DNA of 64,000 bases from Nostoc sp. ATCC 53789 (GTDB taxonomy: Bacteria > Cyanobacteriota > Cyanobacteriia > Cyanobacteriales > Nostocaceae). The notes beneath the pieces were generated by a model, which worked only from the letters and a program-made list of their open reading frames with translations, was not told the origin of the DNA and searched no databases. The translations under genes were made by a program, and so were the position numbers. The stretch spans positions 7,002,001 to 7,066,000 of the forward strand of contig NZ_CP046703.1 in the NCBI RefSeq assembly GCF_009873495.1, in the 5' to 3' direction. Within the stretch, counting starts at the first letter, position 1. Each line of letters starts with the position of its first letter. Below, in pieces: positions 57,422 to 64,000 of this stretch.

Positions 57422-58600
57422 TTAAAAGAAATCAGCCATCCAAGGCGAAGCACCTGCAAATATTTGCGTAGCTGCTAAAATAGCCGTTTCTGTACCATTC
57501 AGTTTTCCTGCTATTTGCAAATCGTAGGGGGTAAACAAGCTTGTATATAATGGCGCTAATTCCCGGATATCTAGCTGCAATTCACCTTTTCCACCTTTTG
57601 TGACTTCACCACGTCCGTTGGCGACGGAAAGAATAAATTTACCATTATTTTCAGTTAGCAAATTATCTTCAATTTCTAAGTGCAATTCGGCTTGGATTCC
57701 CGGTGGATAACCACGCAATTCCAGCGCCTTGACTGCATCTATTATCCGCAGCAACCAACGACTTGTAGTCTTAATCTTGGCAGTTTGCTCTGGTAGCAGC
57801 AATGTCAGGGAATCAATTGCAGAACTCTTCCATCGCACCTGTTGAATTTGAGAGCGATGACTTGCTAGAAAAGACCAAAAACTTTGTGCAGCATCAACTG
57901 TACTCAGTACCCAATCTTTTACGAAGAGGATTTCACCATTATTTGTTCGCTCTTGAGTAAAGATGATATAGCCTTGGGGTTGGTCTTTAGTACCAATCAA
58001 ATAGGTATAGACTATTTCCTTATCATTTGGTTGAATTATTCGTTCCCAAATTGCTGGATGTCGGTCTAAATATCCATGCGTTTGTCTCGCCTGCTGCTGA
58101 TATAGCTCATGAAAGACTTCATGATTGATGCTTGCTACTAATTCTAAAGGTAGGGGTTGCTCCCGTACTTGGATATTCTGGGTAGCAATCTCCCAAATAC
58201 ACCAGCTACCCCCCTGCTCATAACCTACTTTTCGATACAAGCTTTGAACAGCTGGATAAAGGGCGGAAATTGCTATACCTCTATCGTAAAGTTCTTTGAG
58301 AGTATGCTGCATAAGAGCGATCGCAGCCCCCGAACCCCGATATTCTGGAGCAATGCCCACTACAGCAATTCCTGTCATTGGTACACGTTGACCACCCCAC
58401 CACTGACCCATGTCGAGAGTTGCTAATCCACCAGCTACTTGCTCTAATCTCCGAATAATACGGAAATTTTCTACGCCAATCATCTTGATGTAAGCTTCCT
58501 CACCACCAAGGGCGCTGATGAAACACTGTTCAAGGATATGTTCCAACTGTTGGATATCCTGTGGATAGGCGAGAGTGCTGTATTCAAATTGAGCCATCAT
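57422..58600 (-). CDS. Eis-like GNAT acetyltransferase
   Basis: 392 residues from ATG 58600. The first GNAT domain has VVGIAPEYRGSGAAIALMQH for acetyl-CoA, a second GNAT-like and a sterol-carrier-like domain follow, and the chain ends in WMADFF. In Eis-type enzymes the C-terminal carboxylate of the final Phe is the base, and here that end is kept. Eis enzymes acetylate aminoglycosides or protein lysines; the natural substrate in cyanobacteria is unknown. Confidence 0.88.
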   Translation of the reverse strand: MMAQFEYSTLAYPQDIQQLEHILEQCFISALGGEEAYIKMIGVENFRIIRRLEQVAGGLATLDMGQWWGGQRVPMTGIAVVGIAPEYRGSGAAIALMQHTLKELYDRGIAISALYPAVQSLYRKVGYEQGGSWCIWEIATQNIQVREQPLPLELVASINHEVFHELYQQQARQTHGYLDRHPAIWERIIQPNDKEIVYTYLIGTKDQPQGYIIFTQERTNNGEILFVKDWVLSTVDAAQSFWSFLASHRSQIQQVRWKSSAIDSLTLLLPEQTAKIKTTSRWLLRIIDAVKALELRGYPPGIQAELHLEIEDNLLTENNGKFILSVANGRGEVTKGGKGELQLDIRELAPLYTSLFTPYDLQIAGKLNGTETAILAATQIFAGASPWMADFF

Positions 58601-58799
58601 CTCTGATACCACTAGTATTACAAAACCATCCGCCAGTTATACAGAATTCATTCTGGATTCTGACTCCTGACTCCTGAATTCTGTTTGATAAATATACTAT
58701 GCGATCGCGCGGATTAGACAAGATAGAAATACCATATTGAAATTTAATTTGTATAGCTGGGCACTCTAGATTAAAGAAACATACTGGAGACTTATTCTT

Positions 58800-59273
58800 A
58801 TGTCCACGACCTCAATTAGTGCAACACTGGCACAAACACAGAGAGATGCTGTGTTCCAAGCGATCGCTACGATTAAAGAAAACTTACCATTTTTAGTTGA
58901 TTTGAGTGCAGATGACCGAAAAGCTTTACCCAAGATGGGAGATAAAAGTCGGGCGTTTGTAAGCAAAGCATTAGAAGTAGCGACGCAAAATCCAGAGTTC
59001 TTACCGCGATCGTTTGACATAGATGAGATGCGGAAAGATGTCCAGTTGTTTGAAGCGTTGTATCCACTATTGCTCTCGTTGACACAATTGCAAGATTTGG
59101 TAGATGATACATCCTTGGCAGTAGGCAGCGAAGCTTATGCAGCCGCCTTGCAAGTATATAACTATGCTAAAGTCAGTGGTCAGGGGACAGGTTTAGATAC
59201 GATGGTTGAAGAAATGGGGCAACGATTTTCTCGTAAAAATCGGAAAGTCAAATCTCAACAGGTAGCACCGTAG
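58800..59273 (+). CDS. Unknown helical protein
   Basis: 157 residues, ATG 58800. It is made of helices (TLAQTQRDAVFQAIATIKEN; SFDIDEMRKDVQLFEALYPL) with no signal peptide and a basic tail (RFSRKNRKVKSQQ). I do not recognise a named family; similar-sized unknown helical proteins are common in filamentous cyanobacteria. It lies directly before the 42-bp minisatellite. A clear function cannot be given. Confidence 0.7.
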   Translation: MSTTSISATLAQTQRDAVFQAIATIKENLPFLVDLSADDRKALPKMGDKSRAFVSKALEVATQNPEFLPRSFDIDEMRKDVQLFEALYPLLLSLTQLQDLVDDTSLAVGSEAYAAALQVYNYAKVSGQGTGLDTMVEEMGQRFSRKNRKVKSQQVAP

Positions 59274-59320
59274 GAAATAACTCATCAATTGCACTGTTGA
59301 AGTGCAAGTTTAAAGCTCAA

Positions 59321-59543
59321 AGCTTGAACGTTCGAGCAAAAAGGTCGGAGTTTCGAGTTCAAAGGCTCAACGTTCGAGCAAAAAGGTCGAAGTTCCGAGT
59401 AAAAAGGCTCAACGTTCGAGCAAAAAGGTCGGAGTTTCGAGTAAAAAGGCTCAACGTTCGAGCAAAAAGGTCGGAGTTCCGAGTTCAAAGGCTCAACGTT
59501 TGAGCAAAAAGGTCGAAGTTCCAAGTTCAGAGGCTCAACGTTG
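59321..59543. repeat. 42-bp minisatellite, five units
   Basis: Units start at about 59321, then exactly at 59364, 59406, 59448, 59490 and a partial one at 59532. The unit begins GGCTCAACGTTCGAGCAAAA and continues AGGTCGGAGTTTCGAGTAAA. Single bases vary between units (CGGAG/CGAAG, TTTCGAG/TTCCGAG). Because 42 is a multiple of three, both strands remain open; the 68-codon plus-strand frame would encode an Arg-rich 14-residue repeat, and a 79-codon minus frame PFCSNVEP repeats. Neither has a good ribosome-binding site, so no gene is called. Confidence 0.85.
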
Positions 59544-59764
59544 AGATTTTGAGAGCGATCGCAAAAGCATTTAAAATACAGTTCGGTTAAGATCCCTGAT
59601 GGATCTGGTTTTTCAAATCATCTATACTTGGTTTTTACTGTCAATGTAGAAGTTCCATAGCAATCCTAAATGATCTCCAGATCCCTGATTTCTTGAAGAA
59701 GTCGGGGATATAATTTTAATTTTTAACGAATGATTTAGAATTTCTATAACTTAATCAAATACTC

Positions 59765-60961
59765 ATGAATGTTGTAATAAATTTATTGCTTTTTTTGCTG
59801 CCAATTCTGAGTAGCTTTTGGATTGCCCAAACTTTCAACCCTTTATCTTCTTACCAGGCTCTCCATGCTATAGACGGAGCGGCTTTATATAAAAAAGAAT
59901 TACCCAATGGGAATGAAGCCTATTTACAAGTTATCAATCTCCGCAAAATACACATAGACCAAATTATCGGAGAAGTAGATAATATGGGTATAAATGAGGG
60001 TAAATATTATCAGGGAGAAAGTAAATATTACAGTCCTTTTTTCAAAAGACATTTGTTTTCTGAAGTTGCAGAAGAATATAAGAAATTTTACTCAAATAAC
60101 GTTTTTTCAATAATTAATTGTTCTTTTTTTGAGCAATACGAGTCTAGTACTCAATTATCTTTTCCAATTAAATTAAATGGTGTAGTCATCAGTGGTGGTA
60201 ATAGCCCTTATGGGCCAATCAAACAACCAAAAGATAAATACTACAGTAATATTCGTCTCAAAGCTCTAGTCTGGGATAATAAGCAGGCATACATTACCGA
60301 TTACAACCAGGTTAGCGGCGCACCTCTCAACCAAAATAGAGTCAAAAATGCGATCGTCACTTACCGATACAGCGATCATCCAGCAAAAGTCTTAGCTCAA
60401 AACCAAGCAAATAAGTATCAAGTCATCGGTACTCTAGACAAAGATGGTGTTAAAGGTGACGAGTTATTGTTGGTTATGACGGTGAACAAAGCAACTCTGG
60501 ATGAGGCAGCCGATTTATTACGTAAATTAGGAGTTAAAGGCGACATCATTACTGTTGACGGCGGTAGATCAACTTATTTGTTCAATTCCCAGAACGGAAA
60601 TATTATTGTTCCCCAACTGTCTAATCCGCAAGAAAATCCTGCCTTCCGAAACCTTCCTCATTATTTGGGATTCCGTAAGACAACTAAAAATCAGGTTCCA
60701 CCAAAAATACTGATTGGTCAGCTAACTGCTAAAGTACTTCCCAAGAAGGATCAGCCCTATTTAATCTTGTGGCAGGATAATTTTGATAGCGATGTCTCGA
60801 TTAAGCTGTACGATGGAGACAAACTTATCCAAAATATTTCTTCCCGTACCGCTAGCGATGGTGTTTATGAGTGGATACCACGTATTTCTGTAAAAGAAGG
60901 CTATTTTATTCGTATTTCTAGCTGGAAAGACCGAAATATCTTCGGGGACTTGCAATTTTAA
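59765..60961 (+). CDS. NAGPA-type phosphodiester glycosidase domain protein
   Basis: 398 residues. A signal/membrane segment (about 1-20) is followed by a domain with the NAGPA signature VDGGRSTYLF and the phosphate-binding region around NCSFFEQYESS. The C-terminal 80 residues form a beta-sandwich-like extension (ISVKEGYFIRIS). Family members remove N-acetylglucosamine phosphodiesters or act on polysaccharides. Secretion is expected. The gene stands alone, 89 bases before dhaM. Confidence 0.82.
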   Translation: MNVVINLLLFLLPILSSFWIAQTFNPLSSYQALHAIDGAALYKKELPNGNEAYLQVINLRKIHIDQIIGEVDNMGINEGKYYQGESKYYSPFFKRHLFSEVAEEYKKFYSNNVFSIINCSFFEQYESSTQLSFPIKLNGVVISGGNSPYGPIKQPKDKYYSNIRLKALVWDNKQAYITDYNQVSGAPLNQNRVKNAIVTYRYSDHPAKVLAQNQANKYQVIGTLDKDGVKGDELLLVMTVNKATLDEAADLLRKLGVKGDIITVDGGRSTYLFNSQNGNIIVPQLSNPQENPAFRNLPHYLGFRKTTKNQVPPKILIGQLTAKVLPKKDQPYLILWQDNFDSDVSIKLYDGDKLIQNISSRTASDGVYEWIPRISVKEGYFIRISSWKDRNIFGDLQF

Positions 60962-61049
60962 TCAAGATAAACGCTGTTTTTAGCGGTGCGGAATGGGAGA
61001 TTGGAATGGATAACGAGCTAAACGCAAACCTCTTAACAAGTTTGGCGGT

Positions 61050-63566
61050 ATGGCAGCGATCGGAATTGTTATCGTCTCTCACAGTAAACAACTAGCTCTA
61101 GGTGTGCGGGAACTCGCCGCGCAAATGGTTCAGGGCCAAGTTTCCATCGCTGTTGCAGCAGGTATTGAAGATCCTGAAAATCCATTGGGTACAGATCCGA
61201 TTCAGGTTTATGAAGCGATCGCTTCTGTTTTCTCTGATGATGGTGTTTTGGTATTGATGGATTTGGGTAGTGCTTTGCTAAGTGCAGAAATGGCCATTGA
61301 GTTTTTGCCAGAAGCACAGCAACAAAAAGTGTATTTGTGTGAAGCACCTCTAGTAGAAGGTGCAGTCGCTGCTGTTGTTGCGGCGGCGGCTGGTAAAAAC
61401 ATTCACCAAGTCATGGCGGAAGCACGCGGCGCACTCCTAGCAAAAGCAACTCAATTGGGTGTAAGTCCGTTATCTGTTGTTAGTGACAACATCGAAGTAA
61501 GAAATTCAGAATTTCCCGTCAAAGAAATCCGGCTAATTGTCAGCAATCGCTTAGGATTACACGCCCGTCCCGCAGCCCAGTTTGTGGGAACCGTCGCCCG
61601 CTTTCAATCCCAAATTCTAGTACAGAATTTAACTAGAAATACTGAGCTAGTTCGGGGTGACAGTATTAACCAAGTCACCACTTTAGGAGTGCGTCAAGGA
61701 CACGAACTAGTAATTACTGCCACTGGTTCGGATGCAGATGAAGCGCTGGCGGCATTACAGGCGTTATTCGCAAATAATTTTGGTGAAGATAATGTTGCCT
61801 TGAATTCTCCACCAGTATTTCAGCATGAAGTTACCCCAGCAACTCACGGCGAACTTTCAGGAATTGCCGCTTCTGGGGGAGTAGCGATCGCACCTGTGGT
61901 TAATTATCAACCCACTCACATTACGATTACGGAATATCATGTAGACGATCCTGAATCAGAGTGGCAAAGAGTACAAGCAGCAATTCAAACTGCTCGACAA
62001 GAAATCCAAGCAGTTTTTTCACAAGCATCTCTGCAAATTGGTGACGCTGAAGCCGCCATTTTCGATGCTCAATTACTATTTTTAGAAGATCCAGTATTGT
62101 TGGAAGCGGCTCATCAGCGTATTTTAGACCACCATATAAATGCTGAAGCAGCTTGGCAAGCCGTAGTAGATGAGGTGGTGACTTCCTACCGAACACTTGA
62201 GGATGCTTATCTGCAAGAGCGAGTTGAGGATGTTATCGACGTAGGGCAAAGAGTACTACGATTACTAGCTGGGAATGCCCCTGCTAACTTGCATCTTGCG
62301 GAACCGGCAATTTTAGTAGCAACTGATTTAACCCCCTCAGATACTGCTAGATTAGATCCGAAAATGGTGTTGGGTATTTGTACAACTTCTGGTAGCGCCA
62401 CTTCCCACAGCGCCATCATCGCCCGGACATTGGGTATTCCCGCAGTTTTGGGAGTGGATTCCCAGGTGTTGCACTTGGCAGATGGTACACTCATGGCGCT
62501 TGATGGTGAAAGTGGCAAGGCTTGGGTAGAACCAGAATCACATATCCTAGATTTACTGGAGGCAAAGCGAGAGGCTTGGCAAACTGCCCAACAGGAAGCA
62601 CAAGCTACAGCACACCAGCCAGCAATTACTCTTGATGGTCGGCAAGTTAGCGTTTTCGCCAATATTGGTAGTATAAATGATGTGCAAGTTGCTGTGGCTA
62701 GCGGTGCAGAAGGAGTGGGATTACTCCGCACAGAGTTTCTTTATCTCGATAGGACAAGTGCCCCTACAGAAGAAGAACAACTTGAAGTGTATCAGGCGAT
62801 CGCCCAAGTTTTAGATAATCGTCCGCTAATTATTCGTACTTTAGATGTCGGTGGTGATAAGCCACTTCCTTATTTGAGAGTCGGGTTTCCAGAAGCTAAC
62901 CCTTTCTTAGGCTGGCGGGGAATTCGTTTCTGTTTAGATCATTTGGATTTATTTAAAACTCAGTTACGGGCAATCTTGAGAGCCAGTGTAGGACACCAAA
63001 TTAAGATCATGTTACCGATGATTGCCACTGTGACAGAGGTACGTGCAGCTAAGGTAATTTTGGGTGAAGTGCAGGCTGAATTAAATCAAGCTGGTATCCC
63101 CTTTGATGCAGCGATGAAAGTAGGGATTATGGTGGAGGTTCCGTCAGCAGTTGCGATCGCAGATCAGTTAGCAGCTGAAGTGGACTTCTTTAGTATAGGG
63201 ACTAACGACCTGAGTCAGTACGTCATGGCTAGCGATCGCACTAATCCCCGCGTGGCAAATTTGGTTGATGCACTACATCCAGCAGTGCTGAGAATGGTGC
63301 AGCAAACTATCAAAGCTGCCCATGCTGCGGGCATTTCGGTAGGATTATGTGGAGAATTGGCAGCAGATACTGTAGCAACACCAATTTTATTAGGTTTAGG
63401 GCTGGATGAGTTGAGCGTGAATCCTCAAAGTATACCTGGAGTGAAACAGGCGATCGCTCGATTAAGTATAGTTGAGAGTGAAGCGATCGCGGCATCAGCA
63501 TTGCAACAAGATTCCGCAGTTCATGTCAGAGAACTAATCTCAACTTCAGTTACTCCCCCTGCGTAA
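61050..63566 (+). CDS. dhaM: DhaM-type fused phosphotransferase: EIIA-HPr-EI
   Basis: 838 residues. EIIA(Man)-like domain with phosphorylatable His11 (VSHSKQLA), HPr with His171 (GLHARPAAQF), and a complete enzyme I with His453 (GSATSHSAIIART), PEP-binding LLRTEFLYLDR, MVEVPSAV and the C-terminal LCGELAAD. In dihydroxyacetone kinase systems DhaM passes phosphate from PEP to DhaL-ADP. E. coli DhaM carries only an inactive partial EI; here EI looks full length, so the protein could do the whole chain itself. dhaKL are not in the window. Confidence 0.9.
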   Translation: MAAIGIVIVSHSKQLALGVRELAAQMVQGQVSIAVAAGIEDPENPLGTDPIQVYEAIASVFSDDGVLVLMDLGSALLSAEMAIEFLPEAQQQKVYLCEAPLVEGAVAAVVAAAAGKNIHQVMAEARGALLAKATQLGVSPLSVVSDNIEVRNSEFPVKEIRLIVSNRLGLHARPAAQFVGTVARFQSQILVQNLTRNTELVRGDSINQVTTLGVRQGHELVITATGSDADEALAALQALFANNFGEDNVALNSPPVFQHEVTPATHGELSGIAASGGVAIAPVVNYQPTHITITEYHVDDPESEWQRVQAAIQTARQEIQAVFSQASLQIGDAEAAIFDAQLLFLEDPVLLEAAHQRILDHHINAEAAWQAVVDEVVTSYRTLEDAYLQERVEDVIDVGQRVLRLLAGNAPANLHLAEPAILVATDLTPSDTARLDPKMVLGICTTSGSATSHSAIIARTLGIPAVLGVDSQVLHLADGTLMALDGESGKAWVEPESHILDLLEAKREAWQTAQQEAQATAHQPAITLDGRQVSVFANIGSINDVQVAVASGAEGVGLLRTEFLYLDRTSAPTEEEQLEVYQAIAQVLDNRPLIIRTLDVGGDKPLPYLRVGFPEANPFLGWRGIRFCLDHLDLFKTQLRAILRASVGHQIKIMLPMIATVTEVRAAKVILGEVQAELNQAGIPFDAAMKVGIMVEVPSAVAIADQLAAEVDFFSIGTNDLSQYVMASDRTNPRVANLVDALHPAVLRMVQQTIKAAHAAGISVGLCGELAADTVATPILLGLGLDELSVNPQSIPGVKQAIARLSIVESEAIAASALQQDSAVHVRELISTSVTPPA

Positions 63567-63867
63567 ATTCGGTATCTTGAGCAAATATCTTCTCGATATC
63601 CCGCGCCCCGTGCAAGACACGCATAATTTGAATGCCTCCTTCAACCGTGCGGTAAAAGATGACATAATTTCCAGAAGAAAAGCTCCTGATACCTTCCCCT
63701 AACTCAGGGCGGTTACGACCAATTCCAGGCATAGCAGCAAGTTTCCGAAACAATTGAGTAAAGCGGTTAAGCAATCGTCCCACTATTGCCAGATCATTCG
63801 CAGCTATGTATTCATAGATGTTATCAAGGTCGCTGACTGCTAACGGTGTAAAAGTGTAATTACTCAT
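63550..63867 (-). CDS. ParE/RelE-type toxin
   Basis: 105 residues from ATG 63867. The fold is shown by YTFTPLAVSDLDNIYEYIA, the GIGRNRPELG loop, SFSSGNYVIFYR and the C-terminal VLHGARDIEKIF, the ParE pattern (gyrase inhibitor type). Stop two bases before... the antitoxin ends at 63870, so ORFs are in one operon with a 2-base gap. Its 3' end overlaps dhaM by 17 bases on the opposite strand. Confidence 0.9.
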   Translation of the reverse strand: MSNYTFTPLAVSDLDNIYEYIAANDLAIVGRLLNRFTQLFRKLAAMPGIGRNRPELGEGIRSFSSGNYVIFYRTVEGGIQIMRVLHGARDIEKIFAQDTEFTQGE

Positions 63868-63869
63868 TA

Positions 63870-64000
63870 TCAAGTGTCAGTCAAAGCAGTCTGGTAGCGA
63901 GACTGGAGCTGTGCCATCACTTCCTCCCCATTTAAGAGTTCGCCCCTGTCAGCTTGGTCAATACCCTTTTGAATTTCCTGTTGCAAGCTTTCTAGCTTCA
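63870..64000 (-). CDS. ParD-type antitoxin, C-terminal part (partial at window edge)
   Basis: The last 43 codons on the minus strand read KLESLQQEIQKGIDQADRGE, then LLNGEEVMAQLQSRY and end in TDT. This is the helical C-terminal part of a ParD/CC2985-type antitoxin, which wraps around ParE; the ribbon-helix-helix DNA-binding start lies outside the window. It ends two bases before the toxin ATG. Confidence 0.78.
   Translation of the reverse strand, partial: KLESLQQEIQKGIDQADRGELLNGEEVMAQLQSRYQTALTDT

Noticed and set aside
59285..59524. Repeat proteins on either strand of the minisatellite
   Set aside because: Openness of both strands follows from the 42-base unit; no ribosome-binding sites or flanking coding signal.
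59321..59543. CRISPR array
   Set aside because: Repeats follow each other without spacers and vary at single bases; it is a tandem minisatellite.

Overview
The window comes from a filamentous, Nostoc-type cyanobacterium. The evidence is the very frequent GCGATCGC (HIP1) octamers, the heptameric intergenic repeats (AATTCCC, TGACAAA, ATTCGTA types), a high-light-inducible protein, a phytochrome with an Rcp-type response regulator, a group 2 sigma factor and large multi-GAF/PAS histidine kinases. It is chromosomal in character: isoprenoid (ispH), ammonium uptake (amt), tryptophan (trpD), carbamoyl phosphate (carA) and tRNA/rRNA maturation genes (mrnC, rlmB, truB) sit among signalling genes and accessory islands.

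Layout: 1-5 kb, cobalamin methyltransferase end, ispH, an SGNH esterase, amt and a YnfA-type membrane protein. 5-12.6 kb, a 1576-residue hybrid kinase, a lipoprotein, a small membrane protein and a sigma factor. 12.6-19.3 kb, an accessory locus that is the highlight (below). 19.4-25 kb, an aldehyde dehydrogenase, a cyclase-family hydrolase and a PAS/GAF kinase. 25.8-32.8 kb, a three-gene dynamin-like GTPase / Hsp70-actin-like ATPase / unknown operon. 33-36 kb, HLIP, a cytochrome b and a restriction-modification pair. 36-45 kb, mostly housekeeping. 45-50.6 kb, light-signalling genes (response-regulator kinase, Rcp, phytochrome). 50.9-64 kb, mazEF with an odd MazF, a DUF1400 hydrolase, an EamA transporter, a di-haem peroxidase, an Eis-like acetyltransferase, a 42-bp minisatellite, an NAGPA-like protein, a DhaM-type PTS fusion and a ParDE-type pair.

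The most exciting region is 12,671-19,280, transcribed on the minus strand. It encodes a TROVE/vWA (Ro60-like) protein, a ThiF/E1-like adenylyltransferase, a 66-residue beta-grasp-like small protein ending in Gly, a protein with a HEPN RX4H motif and two unknown proteins. Interleaved are structured RNAs that no ORF explains. Five share a bipartite module (5' G[TC]GCCC[TC]AAC...TACA[TC]AC, 3' ...GCT...ACT[TC]G[CT][AG]C, closed by an outer helix) that I read as a Y-RNA-like, Ro60-binding stem. Each presents a different mimic: a tRNA with GAA in the anticodon position; a circularly permuted tRNA; a tRNA-like domain nested through a Y module into the anticodon arm of a second tRNA; a small plain hairpin; and an RNA joining the 23S sarcin-ricin loop to the 23S L11-binding/GTPase-associated centre. 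A sixth, without the module, resembles the tRNA-like domain of tmRNA. Bacterial Y RNAs that mimic tRNA are established. A diversified array adding rRNA and tmRNA mimicry beside E1-like and ubiquitin-like genes is, as far as I know, not described. Decoy or sensor function against RNA-damaging toxins is inference.

A second theme is that intergenic repeats have entered coding genes in frame: three histidine kinases carry repeat-derived inserts inside GAF or HATPase domains, one nearly identical to an intergenic copy at 2.6 kb.
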